Shown one piece after another: positions 1 through 12,516 of a DNA stretch of 64,000 nt (position 1 is the stretch's first letter; every line of letters begins with the position of its first letter). The position numbers and the translations under genes are program-made. The notes beneath the pieces are model-generated. The model did no database searches and was not told the origin of the DNA. It saw only the letters and a list, made by a program, of their open reading frames with translations. Source of the DNA: Luidia sarsii (Eukaryota; Echinodermata; Asteroidea; Paxillosida; Luidiidae); NCBI GenBank assembly GCA_949987565.1, contig OX465111.1:1-64000 (forward strand), given 5' to 3'.

Positions 1-61
1 TTAACCCTAACCCCTAACCCTTAACCCTAACCCCTAACCCTAAACCCTAACCCCTTTGTCC
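1..61. repeat. irregular telomeric repeat at chromosome end
   Basis: The first bases are TTAACCC, TAACCCC and AAACCCT variants of the animal telomere repeat, read on the C-rich strand, before the TTTGTCC insert becomes regular. CCCTAA on the + strand at the left edge means the G-rich strand runs 5' to 3' towards the left, as at a true left chromosome end. No long run of pure TTAGGG is present, so the terminal telomere itself is probably outside the assembled sequence. Confidence 0.85.
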
Positions 62-394
62 TTAACCCTAACCCCTTTGTCCTTAACCCTAACCCTTTGT
101 CCTTAACCCTAACCCCTTTGTCCTTAACCCTAACCCCTTTGTCCTTAACCCTAACCCCCTTGTCCTTAACCCTAACCCCTTTGTCCTTAACCCTAACCCC
201 TTTGTCCTTAACCCTAACCCCTTTGTCCTTAACCCTAACCCCTTTGTCCTTAACCCTAACCCCTTTGTCCTTAACCCTAACCCTTTGTCCTTAACCCTAA
301 CCCCTTTGTCCTAACCCTAACCCCTTTGTCCTTAACCCTAACCCCTTTGTCCTTAACCCTAACCCCTTTGTCCTTAACCCTAACCCCTTTGTCC
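62..394. repeat. 21-bp telomere-derived satellite, distal block
   Basis: Tandem units made of two telomeric heptamers (TTAACCC, TAACCCC) followed by TTTGTCC, total 21 bp. Several units are 20 bp because one base is missing at the junction, for example near 83-102. This block is less homogeneous than the proximal ones. The open frame here, repeating S-L-T-L-T-P-L, only reflects the 21-bp period. Confidence 0.9.
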
Positions 395-856
395 TTAACC
401 CTAACCCTAACCCTAACCCCTTTGTCCTTAACCCTAACCCTAACCCTAACCCCTTTGTCCTTAACCCTAACCCTAACCCTAACCCCTTTGTCCTTAACCC
501 TAACCCTAACCCTAACCCCTTTGTCCTTAACCCTAACCCTAACCCTAACCCCTTTGTCCTTAACCCTAACCCTAACCCTAACCCCTTTGTCCTTAACCCT
601 AACCCTAACCCTAACCCCTTTGTCCTTAACCCTAACCCTAACCCTAACCCCTTTGTCCTTAACCCTAACCCTAACCCTAACCCCTTTGTCCTTAACCCTA
701 ACCCTAACCCTAACCCCTTTGTCCTTAACCCTAACCTTAACCCTAACCCCTTTGTCCTTAACCCTAACCCTAACCCTAACCCCTTTGTCCTTAACCCTAA
801 CCTTAACCCTAACCCCTTTGTCCTTAACCCTAACCCTAACCCTAACCCCTTTGTCC
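395..856. repeat. 33-bp telomere-derived satellite, 14 copies
   Basis: The unit is the 21-bp repeat with two extra TAACCC hexamers, giving 33 bp. The block spans exactly 14 x 33 bp. A few units carry CCTTAACC in place of CCCTAACC (around 732 and 798). Each unit has four consecutive C-tracts, i.e. four G-tracts on the minus strand. Confidence 0.9.
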
Positions 857-1372
857 TTAACCCTAACCCCTTTGTCCCTAACCCTAACCTTAACCCTAAC
901 CCCTTTGTCCTTAACCCTAACCCCTTTGTCCCTAACCCTAACCTTAACCCTAACCCCTTTGTCCTTAACCCTAACCCCTTTGTCCCTAACCCTAACCTTA
1001 ACCCTAACCCCTTTGTCCTTAACCCTAACCCCTTTGTCCTTAACCCTAACCCCTTTGTCCCTAACCCTAACCCCTTTGTCCTTAACCCTAACCCCTTTGT
1101 CCTAACCCTAACCCCTTTGTCCTTAACCCTAACCCCTTTGTCCTAACCCTAACCCCTTTGTCCTTAACCCTAACCCCTTTGTCCCTAACCCTAACCCCTT
1201 TGTCCTTAACCCTAACCCCTTTGTCCCTAACCCTAACCCCTTTGTCCTTAACCCTAACCCCTTTGTCCCTAACCCTAACCCCTTTGTCCTTAACCCTAAC
1301 CCCTTTGTCCTAACCCTAACCCCTTTGTCCTTAACCCTAACCCCTTTGTCCCTAACCCTAACCCCTTTGTCC
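857..1372. repeat. mixed 20/21-bp and longer telomere-derived units
   Basis: Short units ending TTTGTCC alternate with units that begin CCTAACCC instead of TTAACCC, and with composite units containing CCTAACCCTAACCTTAACCC. This is the most scrambled part of the satellite. It separates the small and large 33-bp blocks and looks like a region of repeated unequal exchange. Confidence 0.8.
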
Positions 1373-2824
1373 TTAACCCTAACCCTAACCCTAACCCCTT
1401 TGTCCTTAACCCTAACCCTAACCCTAACCCCTTTGTCCTTAACCCTAACCCTAACCCTAACCCCTTTGTCCTTAACCCTAACCCTAACCCTAACCCCTTT
1501 GTCCTTAACCCTAACCCTAACCCTAACCCCTTTGTCCTTAACCCTAACCCTAACCCTAACCCCTTTGTCCTTAACCCTAACCCTAACCCTAACCCCTTTG
1601 TCCTTAACCCTAACCCTAACCCTAACCCCTTTGTCCTTAACCCTAACCCTAACCCTAACCCCTTTGTCCTTAACCCTAACCCTAACCCTAACCCCTTTGT
1701 CCTTAACCCTAACCCTAACCCTAACCCCTTTGTCCTTAACCCTAACCCTAACCCTAACCCCTTTGTCCTTAACCCTAACCCTAACCCTAACCCCTTTGTC
1801 CTTAACCCTAACCCTAACCCTAACCCCTTTGTCCTTAACCCTAACCCTAACCCTAACCCCTTTGTCCTTAACCCTAACCCTAACCCTAACCCCTTTGTCC
1901 TTAACCCTAACCCTAACCCTAACCCCTTTGTCCTTAACCCTAACCCTAACCCTAACCCCTTTGTCCTTAACCCTAACCCTAACCCTAACCCCTTTGTCCT
2001 TAACCCTAACCCTAACCCTAACCCCTTTGTCCTTAACCCTAACCCTAACCCTAACCCCTTTGTCCTTAACCCTAACCCTAACCCTAACCCCTTTGTCCTT
2101 AACCCTAACCCTAACCCTAACCCCTTTGTCCTTAACCCTAACCCTAACCCTAACCCCTTTGTCCTTAACCCTAACCCTAACCCTAACCCCTTTGTCCTTA
2201 ACCCTAACCCTAACCCTAACCCCTTTGTCCTTAACCCTAACCCTAACCCTAACCCCTTTGTCCTTAACCCTAACCCTAACCCTAACCCCTTTGTCCTTAA
2301 CCCTAACCCTAACCCTAACCCCTTTGTCCTTAACCCTAACCCTAACCCTAACCCCTTTGTCCTTAACCCTAACCCTAACCCTAACCCCTTTGTCCTTAAC
2401 CCTAACCCTAACCCTAACCCCTTTGTCCTTAACCCTAACCCTAACCCTAACCCCTTTGTCCTTAACCCTAACCCTAACCCTAACCCCTTTGTCCTTAACC
2501 CTAACCCTAACCCTAACCCCTTTGTCCTTAACCCTAACCCTAACCCTAACCCCTTTGTCCTTAACCCTAACCCTAACCCTAACCCCTTTGTCCTTAACCC
2601 TAACCCTAACCCTAACCCCTTTGTCCTTAACCCTAACCCTAACCCTAACCCCTTTGTCCTTAACCCTAACCCTAACCCTAACCCCTTTGTCCTTAACCCT
2701 AACCCTAACCCTAACCCCTTTGTCCTTAACCCTAACCCTAACCCTAACCCCTTTGTCCTTAACCCTAACCCTAACCCTAACCCCTTTGTCCTTAACCCTA
2801 ACCCTAACCCTAACCCCTTTGTCC
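1373..2824. repeat. 33-bp telomere-derived satellite, 44 copies
   Basis: The span is 1452 bp, exactly 44 units of 33 bp, with the frame uninterrupted from end to end. The unit contains four telomeric C-tracts and then TTTGTCC. It switches to the 21-bp unit at 2825 without any transitional sequence. Confidence 0.9.
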
Positions 2825-5800
2825 TTAACCCTAACCCCTTTGTCCTTAACCCTAACCCCTTTGTCCTTAACCCTAACCCCTTTGTCCTTAACCCTAACCC
2901 CTTTGTCCTTAACCCTAACCCCTTTGTCCTTAACCCTAACCCCTTTGTCCTTAACCCTAACCCCTTTGTCCTTAACCCTAACCCCTTTGTCCTTAACCCT
3001 AACCCCTTTGTCCTTAACCCTAACCCCTTTGTCCTTAACCCTAACCCCTTTGTCCTTAACCCTAACCCCTTTGTCCTTAACCCTAACCCCTTTGTCCTTA
3101 ACCCTAACCCCTTTGTCCTTAACCCTAACCCCTTTGTCCTTAACCCTAACCCCTTTGTCCTTAACCCTAACCCCTTTGTCCTTAACCCTAACCCCTTTGT
3201 CCTTAACCCTAACCCCTTTGTCCTTAACCCTAACCCCTTTGTCCTTAACCCTAACCCCTTTGTCCTTAACCCTAACCCCTTTGTCCTTAACCCTAACCCC
3301 TTTGTCCTTAACCCTAACCCCTTTGTCCTTAACCCTAACCCCTTTGTCCTTAACCCTAACCCCTTTGTCCTTAACCCTAACCCCTTTGTCCTTAACCCTA
3401 ACCCCTTTGTCCTTAACCCTAACCCCTTTGTCCTTAACCCTAACCCCTTTGTCCTTAACCCTAACCCCTTTGTCCTTAACCCTAACCCCTTTGTCCTTAA
3501 CCCTAACCCCTTTGTCCTTAACCCTAACCCCTTTGTCCTTAACCCTAACCCCTTTGTCCTTAACCCTAACCCCTTTGTCCTTAACCCTAACCCCTTTGTC
3601 CTTAACCCTAACCCCTTTGTCCTTAACCCTAACCCCTTTGTCCTTAACCCTAACCCCTTTGTCCTTAACCCTAACCCCTTTGTCCTTAACCCTAACCCCT
3701 TTGTCCTTAACCCTAACCCCTTTGTCCTTAACCCTAACCCCTTTGTCCTTAACCCTAACCCCTTTGTCCTTAACCCTAACCCCTTTGTCCTTAACCCTAA
3801 CCCCTTTGTCCTTAACCCTAACCCCTTTGTCCTTAACCCTAACCCCTTTGTCCTTAACCCTAACCCCTTTGTCCTTAACCCTAACCCCTTTGTCCTTAAC
3901 CCTAACCCCTTTGTCCTTAACCCTAACCCCTTTGTCCTTAACCCTAACCCCTTTGTCCTTAACCCTAACCCCTTTGTCCTTAACCCTAACCCCTTTGTCC
4001 TTAACCCTAACCCCTTTGTCCTTAACCCTAACCCCTTTGTCCTTAACCCTAACCCCTTTGTCCTTAACCCTAACCCCTTTGTCCTTAACCCTAACCCCTT
4101 TGTCCTTAACCCTAACCCCTTTGTCCTTAACCCTAACCCCTTTGTCCTTAACCCTAACCCCTTTGTCCTTAACCCTAACCCCTTTGTCCTTAACCCTAAC
4201 CCCTTTGTCCTTAACCCTAACCCCTTTGTCCTTAACCCTAACCCCTTTGTCCTTAACCCTAACCCCTTTGTCCTTAACCCTAACCCCTTTGTCCTTAACC
4301 CTAACCCCTTTGTCCTTAACCCTAACCCCTTTGTCCTTAACCCTAACCCCTTTGTCCTTAACCCTAACCCCTTTGTCCTTAACCCTAACCCCTTTGTCCT
4401 TAACCCTAACCCCTTTGTCCTTAACCCTAACCCCTTTGTCCTTAACCCTAACCCCTTTGTCCTTAACCCTAACCCCTTTGTCCTTAACCCTAACCCCTTT
4501 GTCCTTAACCCTAACCCCTTTGTCCTTAACCCTAACCCCTTTGTCCTTAACCCTAACCCCTTTGTCCTTAACCCTAACCCCTTTGTCCTTAACCCTAACC
4601 CCTTTGTCCTTAACCCTAACCCCTTTGTCCTTAACCCTAACCCCTTTGTCCTTAACCCTAACCCCTTTGTCCTTAACCCTAACCCCTTTGTCCTTAACCC
4701 TAACCCCTTTGTCCTTAACCCTAACCCCTTTGTCCTTAACCCTAACCCCTTTGTCCTTAACCCTAACCCCTTTGTCCTTAACCCTAACCCCTTTGTCCTT
4801 AACCCTAACCCCTTTGTCCTTAACCCTAACCCCTTTGTCCTTAACCCTAACCCCTTTGTCCTTAACCCTAACCCCTTTGTCCTTAACCCTAACCCCTTTG
4901 TCCTTAACCCTAACCCCTTTGTCCTTAACCCTAACCCCTTTGTCCTTAACCCTAACCCCTTTGTCCTTAACCCTAACCCCTTTGTCCTTAACCCTAACCC
5001 CTTTGTCCTTAACCCTAACCCCTTTGTCCTTAACCCTAACCCCTTTGTCCTTAACCCTAACCCCTTTGTCCTTAACCCTAACCCCTTTGTCCTTAACCCT
5101 AACCCCTTTGTCCTTAACCCTAACCCCTTTGTCCTTAACCCTAACCCCTTTGTCCTTAACCCTAACCCCTTTGTCCTTAACCCTAACCCCTTTGTCCTTA
5201 ACCCTAACCCCTTTGTCCTTAACCCTAACCCCTTTGTCCTTAACCCTAACCCCTTTGTCCTTAACCCTAACCCCTTTGTCCTTAACCCTAACCCCTTTGT
5301 CCTTAACCCTAACCCCTTTGTCCTTAACCCTAACCCCTTTGTCCTTAACCCTAACCCCTTTGTCCTTAACCCTAACCCCTTTGTCCTTAACCCTAACCCC
5401 TTTGTCCTTAACCCTAACCCCTTTGTCCTTAACCCTAACCCCTTTGTCCTTAACCCTAACCCCTTTGTCCTTAACCCTAACCCCTTTGTCCTTAACCCTA
5501 ACCCCTTTGTCCTTAACCCTAACCCCTTTGTCCTTAACCCTAACCCCTTTGTCCTTAACCCTAACCCCTTTGTCCTTAACCCTAACCCCTTTGTCCTTAA
5601 CCCTAACCCCTTTGTCCTTAACCCTAACCCCTTTGTCCTTAACCCTAACCCCTTTGTCCTTAACCCTAACCCCTTTGTCCTTAACCCTAACCCCTTTGTC
5701 CTTAACCCTAACCCCTTTGTCCTTAACCCTAACCCCTTTGTCCTTAACCCTAACCCCTTTGTCCTTAACCCTAACCCCTTTGTCCTTAACCCTAACCCCT

Positions 5801-7843
5801 TTGTCCTTAACCCTAACCCCTTTGTCCTTAACCCTAACCCCTTTGTCCTTAACCCTAACCCCTTTGTCCTTAACCCTAACCCCTTTGTCCTTAACCCTAA
5901 CCCCTTTGTCCTTAACCCTAACCCCTTTGTCCTTAACCCTAACCCCTTTGTCCTTAACCCTAACCCCTTTGTCCTTAACCCTAACCCCTTTGTCCTTAAC
6001 CCTAACCCCTTTGTCCTTAACCCTAACCCCTTTGTCCTTAACCCTAACCCCTTTGTCCTTAACCCTAACCCCTTTGTCCTTAACCCTAACCCCTTTGTCC
6101 TTAACCCTAACCCCTTTGTCCTTAACCCTAACCCCTTTGTCCTTAACCCTAACCCCTTTGTCCTTAACCCTAACCCCTTTGTCCTTAACCCTAACCCCTT
6201 TGTCCTTAACCCTAACCCCTTTGTCCTTAACCCTAACCCCTTTGTCCTTAACCCTAACCCCTTTGTCCTTAACCCTAACCCCTTTGTCCTTAACCCTAAC
6301 CCCTTTGTCCTTAACCCTAACCCCTTTGTCCTTAACCCTAACCCCTTTGTCCTTAACCCTAACCCCTTTGTCCTTAACCCTAACCCCTTTGTCCTTAACC
6401 CTAACCCCTTTGTCCTTAACCCTAACCCCTTTGTCCTTAACCCTAACCCCTTTGTCCTTAACCCTAACCCCTTTGTCCTTAACCCTAACCCCTTTGTCCT
6501 TAACCCTAACCCCTTTGTCCTTAACCCTAACCCCTTTGTCCTTAACCCTAACCCCTTTGTCCTTAACCCTAACCCCTTTGTCCTTAACCCTAACCCCTTT
6601 GTCCTTAACCCTAACCCCTTTGTCCTTAACCCTAACCCCTTTGTCCTTAACCCTAACCCCTTTGTCCTTAACCCTAACCCCTTTGTCCTTAACCCTAACC
6701 CCTTTGTCCTTAACCCTAACCCCTTTGTCCTTAACCCTAACCCCTTTGTCCTTAACCCTAACCCCTTTGTCCTTAACCCTAACCCCTTTGTCCTTAACCC
6801 TAACCCCTTTGTCCTTAACCCTAACCCCTTTGTCCTTAACCCTAACCCCTTTGTCCTTAACCCTAACCCCTTTGTCCTTAACCCTAACCCCTTTGTCCTT
6901 AACCCTAACCCCTTTGTCCTTAACCCTAACCCCTTTGTCCTTAACCCTAACCCCTTTGTCCTTAACCCTAACCCCTTTGTCCTTAACCCTAACCCCTTTG
7001 TCCTTAACCCTAACCCCTTTGTCCTTAACCCTAACCCCTTTGTCCTTAACCCTAACCCCTTTGTCCTTAACCCTAACCCCTTTGTCCTTAACCCTAACCC
7101 CTTTGTCCTTAACCCTAACCCCTTTGTCCTTAACCCTAACCCCTTTGTCCTTAACCCTAACCCCTTTGTCCTTAACCCTAACCCCTTTGTCCTTAACCCT
7201 AACCCCTTTGTCCTTAACCCTAACCCCTTTGTCCTTAACCCTAACCCCTTTGTCCTTAACCCTAACCCCTTTGTCCTTAACCCTAACCCCTTTGTCCTTA
7301 ACCCTAACCCCTTTGTCCTTAACCCTAACCCCTTTGTCCTTAACCCTAACCCCTTTGTCCTTAACCCTAACCCCTTTGTCCTTAACCCTAACCCCTTTGT
7401 CCTTAACCCTAACCCCTTTGTCCTTAACCCTAACCCCTTTGTCCTTAACCCTAACCCCTTTGTCCTTAACCCTAACCCCTTTGTCCTTAACCCTAACCCC
7501 TTTGTCCTTAACCCTAACCCCTTTGTCCTTAACCCTAACCCCTTTGTCCTTAACCCTAACCCCTTTGTCCTTAACCCTAACCCCTTTGTCCTTAACCCTA
7601 ACCCCTTTGTCCTTAACCCTAACCCCTTTGTCCTTAACCCTAACCCCTTTGTCCTTAACCCTAACCCCTTTGTCCTTAACCCTAACCCCTTTGTCCTTAA
7701 CCCTAACCCCTTTGTCCTTAACCCTAACCCCTTTGTCCTTAACCCTAACCCCTTTGTCCTTAACCCTAACCCCTTTGTCCTTAACCCTAACCCCTTTGTC
7801 CTTAACCCTAACCCCTTTGTCCTTAACCCTAACCCCTTTGTCC
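2825..7843. repeat. 21-bp telomere-derived satellite, 239 copies
   Basis: The span is 5019 bp, exactly 239 x 21 bp, with no length change and essentially no visible substitution. Unit: TTAACCC, TAACCCC, TTTGTCC. Such homogeneity implies recent amplification or strong homogenisation, or assembly-level copying. Long open frames on both strands follow from the period being a multiple of three and are not genes. Confidence 0.92.
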
Positions 7844-7869
7844 TTAACCCTAACCCCTCCCCTTTGTCC
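7844..7869. repeat. 26-bp junction unit between two satellite blocks
   Basis: A single unit with five extra bases (TCCCC) before TTTGTCC marks the exact change from TAACCCC-type to CAACCCC-type units. It is the only length variant between 2825 and 12426, so it may be the breakpoint that joined two independently amplified blocks. Confidence 0.85.
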
Positions 7870-10800
7870 TTAACCCCAACCCCTTTGTCCTTAACCCCAA
7901 CCCCTTTGTCCTTAACCCCAACCCCTTTGTCCTTAACCCCAACCCCTTTGTCCTTAACCCCAACCCCTTTGTCCTTAACCCCAACCCCTTTGTCCTTAAC
8001 CCCAACCCCTTTGTCCTTAACCCCAACCCCTTTGTCCTTAACCCCAACCCCTTTGTCCTTAACCCCAACCCCTTTGTCCTTAACCCCAACCCCTTTGTCC
8101 TTAACCCCAACCCCTTTGTCCTTAACCCCAACCCCTTTGTCCTTAACCCCAACCCCTTTGTCCTTAACCCCAACCCCTTTGTCCTTAACCCCAACCCCTT
8201 TGTCCTTAACCCCAACCCCTTTGTCCTTAACCCCAACCCCTTTGTCCTTAACCCCAACCCCTTTGTCCTTAACCCCAACCCCTTTGTCCTTAACCCCAAC
8301 CCCTTTGTCCTTAACCCCAACCCCTTTGTCCTTAACCCCAACCCCTTTGTCCTTAACCCCAACCCCTTTGTCCTTAACCCCAACCCCTTTGTCCTTAACC
8401 CCAACCCCTTTGTCCTTAACCCCAACCCCTTTGTCCTTAACCCCAACCCCTTTGTCCTTAACCCCAACCCCTTTGTCCTTAACCCCAACCCCTTTGTCCT
8501 TAACCCCAACCCCTTTGTCCTTAACCCCAACCCCTTTGTCCTTAACCCCAACCCCTTTGTCCTTAACCCCAACCCCTTTGTCCTTAACCCCAACCCCTTT
8601 GTCCTTAACCCCAACCCCTTTGTCCTTAACCCCAACCCCTTTGTCCTTAACCCCAACCCCTTTGTCCTTAACCCCAACCCCTTTGTCCTTAACCCCAACC
8701 CCTTTGTCCTTAACCCCAACCCCTTTGTCCTTAACCCCAACCCCTTTGTCCTTAACCCCAACCCCTTTGTCCTTAACCCCAACCCCTTTGTCCTTAACCC
8801 CAACCCCTTTGTCCTTAACCCCAACCCCTTTGTCCTTAACCCCAACCCCTTTGTCCTTAACCCCAACCCCTTTGTCCTTAACCCCAACCCCTTTGTCCTT
8901 AACCCCAACCCCTTTGTCCTTAACCCCAACCCCTTTGTCCTTAACCCCAACCCCTTTGTCCTTAACCCCAACCCCTTTGTCCTTAACCCCAACCCCTTTG
9001 TCCTTAACCCCAACCCCTTTGTCCTTAACCCCAACCCCTTTGTCCTTAACCCCAACCCCTTTGTCCTTAACCCCAACCCCTTTGTCCTTAACCCCAACCC
9101 CTTTGTCCTTAACCCCAACCCCTTTGTCCTTAACCCCAACCCCTTTGTCCTTAACCCCAACCCCTTTGTCCTTAACCCCAACCCCTTTGTCCTTAACCCC
9201 AACCCCTTTGTCCTTAACCCCAACCCCTTTGTCCTTAACCCCAACCCCTTTGTCCTTAACCCCAACCCCTTTGTCCTTAACCCCAACCCCTTTGTCCTTA
9301 ACCCCAACCCCTTTGTCCTTAACCCCAACCCCTTTGTCCTTAACCCCAACCCCTTTGTCCTTAACCCCAACCCCTTTGTCCTTAACCCCAACCCCTTTGT
9401 CCTTAACCCCAACCCCTTTGTCCTTAACCCCAACCCCTTTGTCCTTAACCCCAACCCCTTTGTCCTTAACCCCAACCCCTTTGTCCTTAACCCCAACCCC
9501 TTTGTCCTTAACCCCAACCCCTTTGTCCTTAACCCCAACCCCTTTGTCCTTAACCCCAACCCCTTTGTCCTTAACCCCAACCCCTTTGTCCTTAACCCCA
9601 ACCCCTTTGTCCTTAACCCCAACCCCTTTGTCCTTAACCCCAACCCCTTTGTCCTTAACCCCAACCCCTTTGTCCTTAACCCCAACCCCTTTGTCCTTAA
9701 CCCCAACCCCTTTGTCCTTAACCCCAACCCCTTTGTCCTTAACCCCAACCCCTTTGTCCTTAACCCCAACCCCTTTGTCCTTAACCCCAACCCCTTTGTC
9801 CTTAACCCCAACCCCTTTGTCCTTAACCCCAACCCCTTTGTCCTTAACCCCAACCCCTTTGTCCTTAACCCCAACCCCTTTGTCCTTAACCCCAACCCCT
9901 TTGTCCTTAACCCCAACCCCTTTGTCCTTAACCCCAACCCCTTTGTCCTTAACCCCAACCCCTTTGTCCTTAACCCCAACCCCTTTGTCCTTAACCCCAA
10001 CCCCTTTGTCCTTAACCCCAACCCCTTTGTCCTTAACCCCAACCCCTTTGTCCTTAACCCCAACCCCTTTGTCCTTAACCCCAACCCCTTTGTCCTTAAC
10101 CCCAACCCCTTTGTCCTTAACCCCAACCCCTTTGTCCTTAACCCCAACCCCTTTGTCCTTAACCCCAACCCCTTTGTCCTTAACCCCAACCCCTTTGTCC
10201 TTAACCCCAACCCCTTTGTCCTTAACCCCAACCCCTTTGTCCTTAACCCCAACCCCTTTGTCCTTAACCCCAACCCCTTTGTCCTTAACCCCAACCCCTT
10301 TGTCCTTAACCCCAACCCCTTTGTCCTTAACCCCAACCCCTTTGTCCTTAACCCCAACCCCTTTGTCCTTAACCCCAACCCCTTTGTCCTTAACCCCAAC
10401 CCCTTTGTCCTTAACCCCAACCCCTTTGTCCTTAACCCCAACCCCTTTGTCCTTAACCCCAACCCCTTTGTCCTTAACCCCAACCCCTTTGTCCTTAACC
10501 CCAACCCCTTTGTCCTTAACCCCAACCCCTTTGTCCTTAACCCCAACCCCTTTGTCCTTAACCCCAACCCCTTTGTCCTTAACCCCAACCCCTTTGTCCT
10601 TAACCCCAACCCCTTTGTCCTTAACCCCAACCCCTTTGTCCTTAACCCCAACCCCTTTGTCCTTAACCCCAACCCCTTTGTCCTTAACCCCAACCCCTTT
10701 GTCCTTAACCCCAACCCCTTTGTCCTTAACCCCAACCCCTTTGTCCTTAACCCCAACCCCTTTGTCCTTAACCCCAACCCCTTTGTCCTTAACCCCAACC

Positions 10801-12069
10801 CCTTTGTCCTTAACCCCAACCCCTTTGTCCTTAACCCCAACCCCTTTGTCCTTAACCCCAACCCCTTTGTCCTTAACCCCAACCCCTTTGTCCTTAACCC
10901 CAACCCCTTTGTCCTTAACCCCAACCCCTTTGTCCTTAACCCCAACCCCTTTGTCCTTAACCCCAACCCCTTTGTCCTTAACCCCAACCCCTTTGTCCTT
11001 AACCCCAACCCCTTTGTCCTTAACCCCAACCCCTTTGTCCTTAACCCCAACCCCTTTGTCCTTAACCCCAACCCCTTTGTCCTTAACCCCAACCCCTTTG
11101 TCCTTAACCCCAACCCCTTTGTCCTTAACCCCAACCCCTTTGTCCTTAACCCCAACCCCTTTGTCCTTAACCCCAACCCCTTTGTCCTTAACCCCAACCC
11201 CTTTGTCCTTAACCCCAACCCCTTTGTCCTTAACCCCAACCCCTTTGTCCTTAACCCCAACCCCTTTGTCCTTAACCCCAACCCCTTTGTCCTTAACCCC
11301 AACCCCTTTGTCCTTAACCCCAACCCCTTTGTCCTTAACCCCAACCCCTTTGTCCTTAACCCCAACCCCTTTGTCCTTAACCCCAACCCCTTTGTCCTTA
11401 ACCCCAACCCCTTTGTCCTTAACCCCAACCCCTTTGTCCTTAACCCCAACCCCTTTGTCCTTAACCCCAACCCCTTTGTCCTTAACCCCAACCCCTTTGT
11501 CCTTAACCCCAACCCCTTTGTCCTTAACCCCAACCCCTTTGTCCTTAACCCCAACCCCTTTGTCCTTAACCCCAACCCCTTTGTCCTTAACCCCAACCCC
11601 TTTGTCCTTAACCCCAACCCCTTTGTCCTTAACCCCAACCCCTTTGTCCTTAACCCCAACCCCTTTGTCCTTAACCCCAACCCCTTTGTCCTTAACCCCA
11701 ACCCCTTTGTCCTTAACCCCAACCCCTTTGTCCTTAACCCCAACCCCTTTGTCCTTAACCCCAACCCCTTTGTCCTTAACCCCAACCCCTTTGTCCTTAA
11801 CCCCAACCCCTTTGTCCTTAACCCCAACCCCTTTGTCCTTAACCCCAACCCCTTTGTCCTTAACCCCAACCCCTTTGTCCTTAACCCCAACCCCTTTGTC
11901 CTTAACCCCAACCCCTTTGTCCTTAACCCCAACCCCTTTGTCCTTAACCCCAACCCCTTTGTCCTTAACCCCAACCCCTTTGTCCTTAACCCCAACCCCT
12001 TTGTCCTTAACCCCAACCCCTTTGTCCTTAACCCCAACCCCTTTGTCCTTAACCCCAACCCCTTTGTCC
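7870..12069. repeat. 21-bp variant satellite (CCCCAACCCC type), 200 copies
   Basis: The unit differs from the distal block by one T-to-C change, so each repeat reads TTAACCCCAACCCC then TTTGTCC. The span is 4200 bp, exactly 200 units. On the minus strand this makes GGGGTTGGGG, the ciliate-like TTGGGG form rather than TTAGGG. Replacing the sixfold shelterin-type recognition sequence could change telomere-protein binding (inference). Confidence 0.92.
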
Positions 12070-12516
12070 TTAACCCTAACCCCTTTGTCCTTAACCCTAA
12101 CCCCTTTGTCCTTAACCCTAACCCCTTTGTCCTTAACCCTAACCCCTTTGTCCTTAACCCTAACCCCTTTGTCCTTAACCCTAACCCCTTTGTCCTTAAC
12201 CCTAACCCCTTTGTCCTTAACCCTAACCCCTTTGTCCTTAACCCTAACCCCTTTGTCCTTAACCCTAACCCCTTTGTCCTTAACCCTAACCCCTTTGTCC
12301 TTAACCCTAACCCCTTTGTCCTTAACCCTAACCCCTTTGTCCTTAACCCTAACCCCTTTGTCCTTAACCCTAACCCCTTTGTCCTTAACCCTAACCCCTT
12401 TGTCCTTAACCCTAACCCCTTTGTCTTTAACCCTATACCCTTTGTCTTTAACCCTATACCCTTTGTCTTTAACCCTATACCCTTTGTCCTTAACCCTATA
12501 CCCTTTGTCCTTAACC
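12070..12516. repeat. proximal edge of telomeric satellite: 17 + 4 units
   Basis: Seventeen 21-bp units of the original TAACCCC type (12070-12426) are followed by four 21-bp units in which the second heptamer is TATACCC (12427-12510), then a broken TTAACC before unique DNA begins with GACATG. The edge units also carry TCT for TCC. The divergent edge is typical of satellites, where end units escape homogenisation. Confidence 0.9.

Noticed and set aside
1..12516. CRISPR-like regular repeat array
   Set aside because: There are no unique spacers between repeats and no cas genes. The unit contains telomeric hexamers, and the genome is eukaryotic.
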